A stretch of DNA of 64,000 bases from Sulfobacillus benefaciens (GCA_003023695.1 PXYW01000013.1:1-64000), one strand, 5' to 3'. Positions 34,087 to 44,217 are shown, counted from the stretch's first letter. Program-made: numbers and translations. Notes: generated by a model from the sequence alone, not told the origin.

Positions 34087-36374
34087 AGAATTTTCAATAT
34101 CCGGTGTGGACGGCACGCGACGCTGAAGAAGTCGAATTACTAGCCCGTTTTGCGCGTGAGTGCGAAATTTCGGCGGTTACGGCGCAGGTTCTGTGGCGGC
34201 GTGGTGTCAAAACCAGGGAAGCTTATGGGGCTCTCATTCAACAGTCGGAAACGCTGTCATCGCCTTTCGAACTGCCAGACATGGATTTAGTGGTCAAACA
34301 CTTGCATGAGGCTAAGCAACATCGACAGAAAATCCGGGTCTATGGGGATTATGATGCCGATGGAGTGACTGCTACCGCGGTTATGGTGCGGGGTTTGGAA
34401 ACTTGGGGAATGAGTGGTTTAGTGGACTACTATATCCCGAATCGTTTCGATGAAGGATATGGTCTAAATGTGGAAGCCGTGATGCAGGCGGCAGCCGATA
34501 AGATTCCCTGGATGATTACCGTGGATTGCGGCTCGAGTTCGCCTGAGGCTGCCGAAACGGCGAGGCAGCTAGGTATTCGTCTGATGATTACGGATCATCA
34601 CGGGTTGCCGTTACAGTTGCCTCAGGCAATGGCGTTGGTTAATCCAGAACGCATGTCTGAGCCTAATCGTTTATCTGGTGCAGGCGTCGCCTTGCAGGTT
34701 ATTCGTGCACTGCTAGAAGAAAACACGCCTAAGTGGTGTTATGGAGTGGCGGCCATCGGCACAGTGGCCGATGTTGTACCGTTGGTCGGGGATAACCGAA
34801 CCCTAGTGCAAACAGGTCTAACAGTGCTAAAACGTGGATTGGTGCCTGGGGTCAACGCGCTGATGGCGGCTGAATCTCGGGATGTCACCGCTATTACCGC
34901 TGAAGATTTGGGATTTTTGGTCGGCCCCCAATTAAATGCTGCGGGGAGAATGGGGGATGCTGATTTAGCTGTCCGCACACTGCTTTCCGAGGACGATCAA
35001 GAAGCTGTAGCCAGTGCCACACAACTTCAAGGGATCAATCAGGCTCGGCGAAGACTGGAGCGTGACATCACTGACCGTGCTTGGGATTGGATTGCTCAGA
35101 CCTGGACAAAGGAATTGCCGCCCTTTGTCGTAGTAGCGGGTGATAACTGGCACCATGGAGTCATTGGAATTACCGCATCGCGGCTGAAAGAGACGTTAAG
35201 GCGTCCAGTGGCCGTTATTGGCTGGGAAAGCGATACAGGCAAAGGATCGGCGCGGGGGATCGATGGCCTCCATCTGTTGTACCATATGCGCAGGCATGCG
35301 GATCGTTTTTCGAAGTTGGGCGGCCACCAGGGGGCGGCTGGCTTTAGTCTCCCAAGGCAGGACCCGGTGGAGCTTAGCTATTTGTTATCGGAGGATTTTC
35401 CTGCTCCTGCGTTAAAACAGTTGCGCCACGGGCCGATTCTGGATTGGGAAGGACCGGCATCGCGTATAGATAAGCGCGTGGTGACGGAGTTAAGCCGCCT
35501 GGAGCCATTTGGCCATGGATTTGAACGGCCCCATTTGATGCTTAACGGGGTTGTGGGCGATGTATGGACAATGGGTAAGGAGCATCAACATTTGGCACTA
35601 GCGTTTCAGGATCATGATATCAAGGCGGTGGCCTTTGGTCGAGGTGATATGGCTACTGCCTGTTCGCCCAAGACAGGTACCCGCGTCGTCGCCAAGTTGG
35701 TCTGGAACAGTTTTCGCGGCCGAACTCAGCCCCAGTGGTTGGTTGACGATATCGTCACTCCGTGGGCGCTGGGCGACATTTTCGACAAGGTACGATGGCA
35801 GGAGCCACCCAATTTCCTTACCGGACGCATTATCATTATGGTGTCGGATACCCATGCGGACTGGCCGTTACCGCGGATTGGCGATAATCGTCTGACCTGG
35901 GAACGAGCAATGCGCGGTCAATTAACACGTATCTCCGTAGATGTATGGCAACCCTGGCCCAGACTTGTTGCCTGGGCTGACCATGTGGTATGGGATGTAC
36001 ATCCTCCATCTCGCGTGTGGCTAAACGCAGCGGCTACTTTGTTAGGACCAGACGGGGTGATGTGGGTGAATCCAGAAGCCGATCGCACTGCGGTAGAACG
36101 ACATCTGGCGAAAATGGTTCCCGACCGTGACAGGCTGGCACGTCACTGGCGGCGTTGGAAGCAAGGTGTGTCGCCTTTTATGGTGGGTCGTGCCATATTT
36201 CGCGAGCTGGGGCTAGACGCCAGATCGGGGGAGTCGACAAAAGTCTCTCTAGATGGTAGCGTGCAATATTGCAATGCGCAAATTTTGTGGCAAGACTATC
36301 AAGATTGCAAACCATATCCCGTCACCGAGTGGGAAAATCTGAGTAAAGCGACATCAGGAGACAGATTGCGCTAA
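34083..36374 (+). CDS. recJ: Single-strand DNA exonuclease RecJ
   Basis: A 763-residue 5'-3' exonuclease. The DHH motifs are VYGDYDADGVTATAVM, TVDCGSSSPEA and ITDHHGLPLQLP. GPQLNAAGRMGDADLAVRTLL follows, and the DHHA1 domain shows ASRLKETLRRPVAVIG and KLGGHQGAAGFSL. An OB-fold and extra C-terminal region account for the large size. TTG 34083 is the start, with AAGGAG upstream. recJ-apt-relA is a usual Firmicute order. Confidence 0.93.
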   Translation: MKNFQYPVWTARDAEEVELLARFARECEISAVTAQVLWRRGVKTREAYGALIQQSETLSSPFELPDMDLVVKHLHEAKQHRQKIRVYGDYDADGVTATAVMVRGLETWGMSGLVDYYIPNRFDEGYGLNVEAVMQAAADKIPWMITVDCGSSSPEAAETARQLGIRLMITDHHGLPLQLPQAMALVNPERMSEPNRLSGAGVALQVIRALLEENTPKWCYGVAAIGTVADVVPLVGDNRTLVQTGLTVLKRGLVPGVNALMAAESRDVTAITAEDLGFLVGPQLNAAGRMGDADLAVRTLLSEDDQEAVASATQLQGINQARRRLERDITDRAWDWIAQTWTKELPPFVVVAGDNWHHGVIGITASRLKETLRRPVAVIGWESDTGKGSARGIDGLHLLYHMRRHADRFSKLGGHQGAAGFSLPRQDPVELSYLLSEDFPAPALKQLRHGPILDWEGPASRIDKRVVTELSRLEPFGHGFERPHLMLNGVVGDVWTMGKEHQHLALAFQDHDIKAVAFGRGDMATACSPKTGTRVVAKLVWNSFRGRTQPQWLVDDIVTPWALGDIFDKVRWQEPPNFLTGRIIIMVSDTHADWPLPRIGDNRLTWERAMRGQLTRISVDVWQPWPRLVAWADHVVWDVHPPSRVWLNAAATLLGPDGVMWVNPEADRTAVERHLAKMVPDRDRLARHWRRWKQGVSPFMVGRAIFRELGLDARSGESTKVSLDGSVQYCNAQILWQDYQDCKPYPVTEWENLSKATSGDRLR

Positions 36375-36401
36375 ACAAAACGTTAAAGTGGGGAGAACAG
36401 T

Positions 36402-36920
36402 ATGGCATGGACTGAATTGTTACGTGAAGTGCCAGATTTTCCGGCACCGGGGGTTCTGTTTCGGGATGTGTTGCCGGTAATGAGCGATCCTGGTGCTTGG
36501 CACGAGGTGCTAGATGGCATGGAATCCCTATTGAAGAAAACCGGGGCCGAAGCCTTATTAGCACCGGAAGCCCGCGGTTTTCTCATCGCAGCGCCTTTGG
36601 CCGACCGCCTTAATATGGGGTTGGTTCCAGTGCGCAAGCCGGGAAAACTGCCACACCCTATTCTCCGCGAAGCATATTCGTTAGAATATGGGGATAACCA
36701 ACTTGAGATCGAGGCGACGATTCCGCTGGCGGGAAAACGTGTGGTGGTGGTCGATGATGTGCTGGCGACCGGAGGCACGGTGGCAGCTTGTGCTCGTCTG
36801 GCGCAACGATTGTCGGCCGATGTAGTGGGCTATGCTTTTTTAATAGAACTGAAAGCGTTAGGCGGGCGTGAGAAGCTGGATCTAAGGACCGCCGAAGTGA
36901 TGAGTCTTTTAGTGTTGTAA
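36402..36920 (+). CDS. apt: Adenine phosphoribosyltransferase
   Basis: A 172-residue purine-salvage enzyme making AMP from adenine and PRPP. FPAPGVLFRDV near the N-terminus, the adenine loop APEARGFLIAAPLA and the PRPP-binding motif RVVVVDDVLATGGTVAA are intact. Length is normal. A GGGGAGA site precedes the ATG. Confidence 0.95.
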   Translation: MAWTELLREVPDFPAPGVLFRDVLPVMSDPGAWHEVLDGMESLLKKTGAEALLAPEARGFLIAAPLADRLNMGLVPVRKPGKLPHPILREAYSLEYGDNQLEIEATIPLAGKRVVVVDDVLATGGTVAACARLAQRLSADVVGYAFLIELKALGGREKLDLRTAEVMSLLVL

Positions 36921-36940
36921 GAAGAAATGGGGGGATGGGC

Positions 36941-39091
36941 ATGACCGAATTGGAAATGGTGGAGCAATTGGGTTTTGAACCCAGCTCCCCGGAAGCCCAA
37001 CAGATTGCGGAAGCAATTCGCTTCGCGTCTTCGGCGCATCAAGGTCAAAGCCGTGCTTCCGGCGATCCCTACGTAGCGCACCCCCTAGCTGTCGCTTCAA
37101 TTTTAGCCGACTTAAAAATGGATGCTCCCACCATCATTGCCGCGCTGCTGCATGATGTAGTCGAGGATACCTCCTATACTCTGTCAGATCTTGAAGCCCG
37201 TTTTGGCAGCGAAGTAGCGCAACTCGTAGACGGGGTTACCAAGTTAGATCGACTGGAAGTTCGTACCCGTGAAGAGGAACAAGCGGAAAATCTTCGCAAG
37301 ATGTTGCTCGCTATGGCCAAAGACATCCGAGTCATCCTCATTAAACTGGCGGACAGGCTTCATAACATGAGAACTTTGAAACACTTGACGGCGGACCGAG
37401 TGCAGCGGATTGCCCGCGAGACCATGGACATTTATGCACCATTGGCTAATCGTTTGGGGATTTTTCGCATTAAGTGGGAACTCGAGGATTTAGCCTTTCA
37501 GCATCTGCAACCCCAGGCTTATCAGGAAATGAAAGAACGGGTGGCCAAAAAACGGCAGGAGCGGGAAGCGGCGGTAGATGCGGTGACTCAAGAACTGAGC
37601 CGGCGGCTTCAATCCATGGGGATGGTCTTTGAGGTTTCGGGACGAGCCAAACATTTATACAGCATCTATCAAAAAATGGTTAAGCAAGGCAAGGATTTTG
37701 GGGAAATTTACGATTTGGTGGCAGTACGCGTATCCGTGGAATCGGTCAAGGACTGTTATGCGGTATTGGGATTGGTGCATTCGCTGTGGAAACCTGTGCC
37801 GGGCCGGTTTAAAGACTACATTGCCATGCCGAAGTCCAATCTTTATCAAAGTTTGCACACTACGGTCATCGGGCCGACTGGGGAGCCCCTGGAGGTACAG
37901 ATTCGAACGTTTGAAATGCATCATACTGCCGAATACGGCATTGCTGCCCACTGGAGATATAAAGAAGGCACTAAAGAAGACCGAGAGTTTGAACAAAAGC
38001 TCTCTTGGTTAAGGCAACTGTTGGAGTGGCAGCGGGACATGCGTGACGCGCGAGAATTTATGGAAACCCTGCGGGTGGATTTATTTAGTGATGAAGTGTT
38101 TGTTTTTACCCCCAAGGGTGATGTGTTGGATCTGCCTGCCGGCTCGACACCCATTGATTTTGCGTACCGTATTCACACGGATGTGGGCAATCATTGCGTG
38201 GGAGCCAAGGTGAATGGACGAATCGTTCCTTTGGCGACCGCACTGGATAACGGGGATATTGTTGAAGTACTGGTTAACCGAAAATCCCCTGGCCCTAGTA
38301 CCGACTGGCTCAATATTGTCCGAACGTCCCAGGCAAAGACACGGATACGCCAATGGTTGCGTCGTGAAAGGCGGCAAGAGCACCTGGCACGGGGGCAGGA
38401 AATATTAGATCGTGAAATGCGGCGCGCGTCAATAGAATTGAGCGGGGACCGAATGGCCGATACGGTGCGTCGATTGGGTTGGGGTACACCGGACGAATTA
38501 GCCATTGGTATTAGTGACGGCAGTATTAATCCCGTGCAGGCAGTGTCTCGGATCAAGGAAGAGATCACCCGGCAAATGGCGCCAGTGCTGACACCTGCTG
38601 TGGCCAAAAAACCCAAACCAGTAGTGGCCGATCCGGGATCGGAGGTATTAGTCCGGGGTCAACGCCGCATGTTGACTCGGCTGGCTCGTTGCTGCCAACC
38701 GGTGCCAGGCGACCCCATCATTGGTTATCTAACTCGTGGTCGAGGAGTATCAGTCCATCGTCTGGGTTGTCCCAATGAGAAAGAATTGAGCCGGGATCCC
38801 GAACGCATTATTGAAGTGAGTTGGGATCAAAGTGAGGCCGAAATGGCACCGCACCCGGTAGAACTTGCGGTTTATGCTTGGGATCGTGCGGGGCTGTTGG
38901 CCGATGTTGCCAATGTGGTGGCCGATTCGAACATTATTTCTGCAAAGGCCCGTGGTTTTCGCGACCGCACAGCGGTGGTCAATGTACGCCTTGAGGTCAA
39001 AAATCTTACCCAATTGACGCGGATTATTGGTCGCCTCGAAAACCTGCCTTATGTGCAACGGGTCGATCGTGTCAGCCACGAGCGTGTGTGA
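36941..39091 (+). CDS. relA: Bifunctional (p)ppGpp synthetase/hydrolase
   Basis: A 716-residue Rel enzyme controlling the stringent response. The HD hydrolase domain has YVAHPLAVASILADL, ALLHDVVEDT and LADRLHNMRTL. The synthetase has GRAKHLYSIYQKM and YQSLHTTVIGPTG. TGS (VFVFTPKGDVLDLPAGSTPIDFAY), the zinc-finger region with CCQPVPGDPIIGY and a C-terminal ACT domain follow. ATG 36941 is six bases from a G-rich ribosome site, whereas 36935 abuts it. Confidence 0.95.
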   Translation: MTELEMVEQLGFEPSSPEAQQIAEAIRFASSAHQGQSRASGDPYVAHPLAVASILADLKMDAPTIIAALLHDVVEDTSYTLSDLEARFGSEVAQLVDGVTKLDRLEVRTREEEQAENLRKMLLAMAKDIRVILIKLADRLHNMRTLKHLTADRVQRIARETMDIYAPLANRLGIFRIKWELEDLAFQHLQPQAYQEMKERVAKKRQEREAAVDAVTQELSRRLQSMGMVFEVSGRAKHLYSIYQKMVKQGKDFGEIYDLVAVRVSVESVKDCYAVLGLVHSLWKPVPGRFKDYIAMPKSNLYQSLHTTVIGPTGEPLEVQIRTFEMHHTAEYGIAAHWRYKEGTKEDREFEQKLSWLRQLLEWQRDMRDAREFMETLRVDLFSDEVFVFTPKGDVLDLPAGSTPIDFAYRIHTDVGNHCVGAKVNGRIVPLATALDNGDIVEVLVNRKSPGPSTDWLNIVRTSQAKTRIRQWLRRERRQEHLARGQEILDREMRRASIELSGDRMADTVRRLGWGTPDELAIGISDGSINPVQAVSRIKEEITRQMAPVLTPAVAKKPKPVVADPGSEVLVRGQRRMLTRLARCCQPVPGDPIIGYLTRGRGVSVHRLGCPNEKELSRDPERIIEVSWDQSEAEMAPHPVELAVYAWDRAGLLADVANVVADSNIISAKARGFRDRTAVVNVRLEVKNLTQLTRIIGRLENLPYVQRVDRVSHERV

Positions 39092-39549
39092 TGCGAGCTT
39101 TGGTGCAACGGGTCAAACAGGCCAAAGTGACCGTGGATGGGGATACGGTCGGGGAAATCGGGGTGGGACTTTTAGTATTTCTAGGAATTACCCTAAGCGA
39201 CACCATAGAGGATGTCGATTGGCTAGTGGAAAAGGTTGTCCACTTGAGAATTTTTGACGATGCTTCCGGACGGCTGCAACATGACGTTCGAGATATTGGC
39301 GGAAAGCTTTTGGTGGTGTCGCAGTTTACCTTGTATGGTGAAGCGCGGCGGGGGCGTCGTCCGGATTTTGCTTTGGCTGCCCCGGCCATGATGGCGGAAC
39401 CTTTGTACCAAAGATTCATCAGTGGTTGCCGGCGTATTTTGCCGGTAGAGACAGGAATTTTTGGTGCTGATATGGATGTGAGTTTAGTGAACTGGGGACC
39501 GGTTACCATTTGGGTGCAAAGCCCTAAATCGGGAAAAACTGTTGAGTAG
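39091..39549 (+). CDS. dtd: D-aminoacyl-tRNA deacylase
   Basis: A 152-residue enzyme that removes D-amino acids from mischarged tRNA. The SQFTLYG motif with the catalytic Thr and the GP motif in NWGPVTIWV are present. The ATG overlaps the relA stop codon (TGATG). Confidence 0.94.
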   Translation: MRALVQRVKQAKVTVDGDTVGEIGVGLLVFLGITLSDTIEDVDWLVEKVVHLRIFDDASGRLQHDVRDIGGKLLVVSQFTLYGEARRGRRPDFALAAPAMMAEPLYQRFISGCRRILPVETGIFGADMDVSLVNWGPVTIWVQSPKSGKTVE

Positions 39550-39564
39550 AGGAGTTATTTTGCC

Positions 39565-40845
39565 ATGAACCCTGATTTACAACGACCTAAGGGTACCCAG
39601 GATATATTGCCGCCGGAATCCTGGCGGTACGATAAAATGCGGCGGATAGCATTGGACATTGCCCAGCAATATGGGTTCAACTTAATCGAAACCCCGATTT
39701 TCGAACAGACTGCGGTATTCTTGCGCGTAGGTGAAGCCACCGATATCGTGCAACACGAACGGTACTCATTTATCGATGCCGGGGGAGTGGATTTGACATT
39801 GAGGCCCGAAGGCACGGCTGCGGTGGCTCGGGCCTATATTCAAAATGGGCTTTATAACTGGCCGAAACCTTTGAAATTGGTCTATTGGGGACCGATGTTC
39901 CGCCGCGAGCGTCCGCAGGCGGAGCGTTATCGGCAACATACCCAATTCGGCGCTGAGTTATATGGGTCAGAACAGCCAACAGCGGATGCGGAGATTATTT
40001 TGTTAGCCTGTCGAGTAGTAGAGCGGGTAGGTTTGGAAAATCCAGAGGTGCGGATTAACTCCATTGGTTGTGCAGTGTGTCGTCCTCGTTATCGTCAAGC
40101 TTTGGTGGAGTATTACGCAGATCGGCGTGAAGAATTGTGCCAGGACTGTCAAAATCGGATGGAGAAGAATCCGTTGCGGCTGTTAGATTGTAAAATTGAC
40201 GTGGCAATTCGCCAAACTGCCCCTGATTTGGCCGAGTATTGGTGTGATGATTGCCGGACGCACATTGAGTCGGTAATGGAGCAGGTGCAGGGAGCTGGGC
40301 GAACGATCCGGCGTGATCCGTATTTGGTCCGCGGACTAGATTATTATACCAGGACAGTGTTTGAAGTGGGCCACCCAAGCCTGGGATCGGCTACGGCGCT
40401 TTTTGGGGGTGGACGATATGATGGGTTAAGCGGTCAATTCGACGGCCCCAGCGCTCCAGCAGTGGGATTTGGTATGGGTATCGAGCGTATGTTGTCGGCG
40501 GTTGGCAACCGATTGCAACCCGATCCAGTCTCTCTGGTGTATATTGCTCACTTGCCAGGATTCGAGAATCAGGCGCAAGTGTTGGGGGAACAGTTGCGCA
40601 ACTTCGGATTGGCGACCGAGTGCGACTTGCTCAATCGCAGTCTCAAGGCGCAATTGCGGGAAGCCGGGAAAACGGCGCGGTTCACCGTGATCATCGGCGG
40701 TCAGGAGTGGGAACAGAAGATGGTACAAATTAAGGATTTTACCGCAGGGAGCCAGCAATCAATTGCGCTTCAAGATCTCGCCGGGTATTTGCTAAATCAG
40801 GTAAGAAGCCTTGGACAACACAGTGATGGAGGAGCAAATTTATGA
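39565..40845 (+). CDS. hisS: Histidyl-tRNA synthetase
   Basis: A 426-residue class II synthetase with GTQDILPPES, motif 2 WGPMFRRERPQAERYRQHTQFGAE, histidine-binding LVRGLDYYTRTVFEV and motif 3 VGFGMGIERML. It ends with a normal anticodon domain. AGGAG precedes the ATG. It overlaps aspS by four bases. No T-box leader is visible. Confidence 0.95.
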   Translation: MNPDLQRPKGTQDILPPESWRYDKMRRIALDIAQQYGFNLIETPIFEQTAVFLRVGEATDIVQHERYSFIDAGGVDLTLRPEGTAAVARAYIQNGLYNWPKPLKLVYWGPMFRRERPQAERYRQHTQFGAELYGSEQPTADAEIILLACRVVERVGLENPEVRINSIGCAVCRPRYRQALVEYYADRREELCQDCQNRMEKNPLRLLDCKIDVAIRQTAPDLAEYWCDDCRTHIESVMEQVQGAGRTIRRDPYLVRGLDYYTRTVFEVGHPSLGSATALFGGGRYDGLSGQFDGPSAPAVGFGMGIERMLSAVGNRLQPDPVSLVYIAHLPGFENQAQVLGEQLRNFGLATECDLLNRSLKAQLREAGKTARFTVIIGGQEWEQKMVQIKDFTAGSQQSIALQDLAGYLLNQVRSLGQHSDGGANL

Positions 40846-42581
40846 GTTTTCGAACCGTGTGGGCAAACCAACTTGACCTGTCGTTAGCGGGGTCGGAAGT
40901 GACGATTGCTGGGTGGGTTCAACGCCGCCGCGATCACGGGGGATTAATATTCGTGGACATCCGCGATCGCAGCGGGATTGTTCAAGTCGTAGCCGAACCT
41001 CAAAGCGCAGTATTTCCATTACTCGACGGTCTCCGTGCTGAATATGTGGTCAGCATTACAGGGGTTGTGCAAAAAAGGCCGGAAGGCATGGTCAACCGAG
41101 AAATCGCCTCAGGAGATGTAGAAATTGTCCCAACTCAAGTGAGGGTTTTATCTCAATCTAAAACGCCTCCCTTTATGCCGCAAGAGGCCGAGTCTGTGGA
41201 CGAGCTGGTGCGGCTCAAATATCGCTATGTCGACCTTAGACGTCCGAGTTTGTTTAATAACTTTAGGTTGCGCGACAAAGTACTGTATTCTCTCAGAACG
41301 TTTTTTCATGAACAGGGATTTTTGGAGGTGGAAACGCCTGCATTGGCCCGCTCCACCCCCGAAGGGGCTCGAGATTTTTTGGTTCCCAGCCGGGTACAAC
41401 CAGGGGCTTTTTATGCGTTGCCACAGAGCCCGCAAATTTTCAAACAACTATTAATGGTCGCGGGATTCGAGCGCTATTATCAGATTGCCAAGGTGTTTCG
41501 CGATGAAGACCTTCGCGCCGACCGCCAGCCAGAGTTCACCCAGATCGACGTGGAAATGTCCTTTTTAGAACGGGAGGACATTCTCAGTTTGATGGAAATG
41601 ATGATGAAGCGAGTATTTGCCGATGGCTTGGGAGTGATGTTAGAAGATTTTCCCCGGATGTCGTGGGAACAGGCACTGCGTCTATATGGCTCTGACAAAC
41701 CTGACTTGCGCGCTGGAGAGCCATTAGTAGACTTGACGGAAACTGCCCGACAGTTGGATTGGGATGTCCTGGCGAAGGCACCGCATGTGGTGGGTGCGGT
41801 ATGCCGCCAGTATCAACCGTCCCGCAAGCAATTGGACCAATGGAATCAGTTTGCCAAAGACCATGGTGCCTCAGGATTGATCTGGTTAATATTGAACGAA
41901 GATGGTATCAGAACCTCGGCCAGCAAATGGCTCAGTCCTGATGATTTGTCGCGGTTTGCGGACACGGCTGGGATGCGTCCAGGGGACACGTTGTTCTTGG
42001 TGGCAGGTGCTAAACCTTTGGCATTTGTGGTCGCTGGCCAACTGCGACTGGAATTCGCACGGCAAGAAAACCGAATGGAATCCGGATGGAAATTTTTATG
42101 GGTCACCGAATTTCCCTTGTTTGAGTGGTCTGAAGACGAAAATCGTCTCGTGTCCGCACATCATCCCTTTACCATGCCCATGGCGGAAGACATTCATCTC
42201 TTGACCACCAATCCCTTGGCGGTACGGTCCGAGGCCTATGACGTGGTTCTGAATGGCATTGAACTGGCATCGGGAAGCTTGCGGATTTATCAACCCGAGG
42301 TGCAAGAAAAAATCTTTTCGGTATTAGGTCTAAGCCACGAGGAAATCAACGAAAAATTTGGTTTCCTCATTCAAGCTTTTCAATATGGGGCACCGCCGCA
42401 TGGGGGTATCGCATTTGGGTTGGATCGCTTGATTATGTTGATGGCTGGAGCAAAATCTTTGAGGGATGTCATTGCCTTCCCCAAAACGGCACGTGGTACG
42501 GACCCGCTGATGGAAGCTCCGGCACCGGTAGATTCCCGGCAACTCGACGAACTCGGGATTCAAATTAAACCGCAGTCATAG
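40842..42581 (+). CDS. aspS: Aspartyl-tRNA synthetase
   Basis: A 579-residue bacterial AspRS. The OB-fold anticodon domain (VTIAGWVQRRRDHGGLIFVDIRDRSG) is followed by the catalytic core with FRDEDLRADRQPEFTQIDVEMSF, the bacterial insert domain and motif 3 GIAFGLDRLIMLMAG. The ATGA junction with hisS and GGAGGAG upstream show tight coupling. A bidirectional terminator follows. Confidence 0.96.
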   Translation: MSFRTVWANQLDLSLAGSEVTIAGWVQRRRDHGGLIFVDIRDRSGIVQVVAEPQSAVFPLLDGLRAEYVVSITGVVQKRPEGMVNREIASGDVEIVPTQVRVLSQSKTPPFMPQEAESVDELVRLKYRYVDLRRPSLFNNFRLRDKVLYSLRTFFHEQGFLEVETPALARSTPEGARDFLVPSRVQPGAFYALPQSPQIFKQLLMVAGFERYYQIAKVFRDEDLRADRQPEFTQIDVEMSFLEREDILSLMEMMMKRVFADGLGVMLEDFPRMSWEQALRLYGSDKPDLRAGEPLVDLTETARQLDWDVLAKAPHVVGAVCRQYQPSRKQLDQWNQFAKDHGASGLIWLILNEDGIRTSASKWLSPDDLSRFADTAGMRPGDTLFLVAGAKPLAFVVAGQLRLEFARQENRMESGWKFLWVTEFPLFEWSEDENRLVSAHHPFTMPMAEDIHLLTTNPLAVRSEAYDVVLNGIELASGSLRIYQPEVQEKIFSVLGLSHEEINEKFGFLIQAFQYGAPPHGGIAFGLDRLIMLMAGAKSLRDVIAFPKTARGTDPLMEAPAPVDSRQLDELGIQIKPQS

Positions 42582-42606
42582 GCGGTGGGGGGGTTACCAC
42601 ACAATT

Positions 42607-42653
42607 ACACCCCAAAAGCGGTGCGATCCATGGTCGTATCGCTTTTGGGGTGT
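42607..42653. terminator. Bidirectional terminator between aspS and the usp gene
   Basis: A perfect 14-bp stem ACACCCCAAAAGCG/CGCTTTTGGGGTGT (42607-42620, 42640-42653) with a partly self-pairing loop lies between convergent genes. The U-tracts are inside the stem, so termination may be inefficient, but the position is right for both strands. Confidence 0.7.
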
Positions 42654-42668
42654 GCCTAGCATATCATG

Positions 42669-43178
42669 TTACGGTGCGTTGTTGGCAGCAGATGAGCTAG
42701 CCACTTCGATGGCATCGTTGGCTGGCGGGATCACTAGGGTGGGTACTCCGGTATGCGAGACTAGCCACTTAGGGAAGCTGCCAAACAGATCTTCGATGAA
42801 TTTGGACCCATGATGTTGGCCTGCAACCAACAGTTCCGCACCCCATTTATCCGCATACTGGGCGAAGGCTCGGGCTGCTCCTCCTTGCCCAGGCTCAACG
42901 GTAAGGATGTGCCAGATGGCGTTTATATGATGTTCCGCAGTCACGGCTTTGACACGCTTTCCAATGTGGGCGGCCTGTTTGTCCCATTCCTTTATGCTAT
43001 CATCGGTGGCGCCGCCTCCTTCATAAGCTTCTGCGGCTAATTCCAAATCGAATGACATCAGGTCTTTGACGTCGACACATAATAATGTCCCCTCGGGAGC
43101 AATCAAATGCATGGCAAAATCTAGAGCGGCCCAACTGGCGTCTGAGCCATCGACGGCAACCGCGATCCGGGTCAACAT
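42669..43178 (-). CDS. Universal stress protein (UspA family)
   Basis: A 169-residue single Usp domain: RIAVAVDGSDASWAALDFAM at the start, and GQHHGSKFIEDLFGSFPKWLVSHTGVPTLVIPP near the end, which corresponds to the ATP-binding loop. The start at 43178 follows AAAGGA; an upstream reading to 43223 is not conserved. It probably binds nucleotide and responds to stress. Confidence 0.88.
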   Translation of the reverse strand: MLTRIAVAVDGSDASWAALDFAMHLIAPEGTLLCVDVKDLMSFDLELAAEAYEGGGATDDSIKEWDKQAAHIGKRVKAVTAEHHINAIWHILTVEPGQGGAARAFAQYADKWGAELLVAGQHHGSKFIEDLFGSFPKWLVSHTGVPTLVIPPANDAIEVASSSAANNAP

Positions 43179-43364
43179 GGTTAAACATCCTTTCCATGGC
43201 TTGGGGTAAAAGGAGCCTGACATTGCAGGCCGAGCCTCATCATGTCCTTATCATAACTTAAGGATCTCTTAAGCACCAGGGCCATTTGGACCGAGTTTGG
43301 CGGACTCTTGGACATATCTCATGTTGACTAACGGTGATAGAAGGTTCTGCCCGAAAAACTTTCA

Positions 43365-43413
43365 AAAACGCATAATGCGGCAGTCGCCCAAGAGTTGAGG
43401 GGACTACCGCATT
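43365..43413 (-). terminator. Intrinsic terminator after the small membrane protein gene
   Basis: On the minus strand a hairpin with AATGCGG/CCGCATT ends (43374-43380, 43407-43413) and further AGTC/GGACT pairing is followed by ATGCGTTTTT. It lies just past the stop of the gene at 43420. Confidence 0.7.
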
Positions 43414-43419
43414 GGCGCT

Positions 43420-43761
43420 TTAACGGACAGCGGTGGGAATGAACAAATCGACTAGCCCGATGATAAACGCGGCGATTAAAGCGCCGAGGATGGTGACGTG
43501 CATACCGGGAACCACGATTTGGGTAAGATAGATGACCAACGCAGAAACCAAAAAACCTACCAGACCCCGGCCATAAGGAGAGACAGATTTGCCGAACATG
43601 GCTTCGATGACGTATCCCACTAAGGCAATGACTAAAGCGGCCAGTAGGGCTGACCAAAACCCCAAGTGCGAAAAACCGGGGACGATATATCCCAGCAACA
43701 TCAAAACCAAAGCGGCAACAATAAAGCGGACAATGGCACCTACCCAATTCAAATAGCTCAC
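43420..43761 (-). CDS. Phage-holin-family/YvlD-like small membrane protein
   Basis: A 113-residue protein of four hydrophobic helices starting WVGAIVRFIVAALVLMLLGYIVPGF, with ALLAALVIALVGYVIEAMFG in the middle. This is the pattern of the holin family 4 superfamily/YvlD membrane proteins, which in Firmicutes are usually chromosomal and of unknown function. AGGAGGTGAGCT precedes the ATG. Confidence 0.7.
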   Translation of the reverse strand: MSYLNWVGAIVRFIVAALVLMLLGYIVPGFSHLGFWSALLAALVIALVGYVIEAMFGKSVSPYGRGLVGFLVSALVIYLTQIVVPGMHVTILGALIAAFIIGLVDLFIPTAVR

Positions 43762-43919
43762 CTCCTATGTGAGGTCGTTGACCTTTTCAATACGGACAGT
43801 GCTATTGTGGGAGAATTCGTCTTCGAATATTCGTGGCGAAGTATGATATTTTGGCCGATTTGACAAAGACTATGCTGTGGAGTGCAAAGCTCCGATCACT
43901 ATCGAGGGAGGGATTCGTT

Positions 43920-44171
43920 TTGGCAAAAGGTGTGCCTCAATCCTTTCAGGATTTAAAGTCCCGGGTCAAGAATCGTCTGCAAAACGGCAGCAATGACGTG
44001 CAACAAGACGTGATTGAGATGGGCGATGCCATGATGCAGTCCAACGTCGAGGCCAAGTCACCGCAAGACCGGCTCGCGAAACGCGTATGGCAGGCCAGCA
44101 ACCATAAAGACAAGGAAATGCTGGCTAACATGGTCACCAATATGGCCAAGGACGAAGAAGACCTCTCGTAG
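43920..44171 (+). CDS. DUF3243-family protein (YmfJ-like)
   Basis: An 83-residue acidic and basic soluble protein. The central IEMGDAMMQSNVEAKSPQDRLAKRVWQASNHKDKEMLANMVTNM follows the DUF3243 pattern (GDxLxxxVxPxxxEExLLKELWxVAxxxExxxLAxxxVKL). Family function is unknown. TTG 43920 is chosen for the GGGAGGGA eight bases before it; an earlier frame start at 43833 has none. Confidence 0.65.
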   Translation: MAKGVPQSFQDLKSRVKNRLQNGSNDVQQDVIEMGDAMMQSNVEAKSPQDRLAKRVWQASNHKDKEMLANMVTNMAKDEEDLS

Positions 44172-44178
44172 TTGGTTC

Positions 44179-44210
44179 GACGCCCACCAGACTTGGTTCT
44201 GGTGGGCGTC
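44179..44210 (+). terminator. Terminator hairpin after the DUF3243 gene
   Basis: A perfect 12-bp stem GACGCCCACCAG/CTGGTGGGCGTC with an eight-base loop lies 8 bases after the stop codon. The tail ATTGCCATTG is a poor U-tract. Confidence 0.65.
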
Positions 44211-44217
44211 ATTGCCA

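Noticed and set aside
39550-39564. T-box leader for hisS-aspS or alaS
   Set aside because: The intergenic gaps are too short and contain no T-box or specifier-like sequence.
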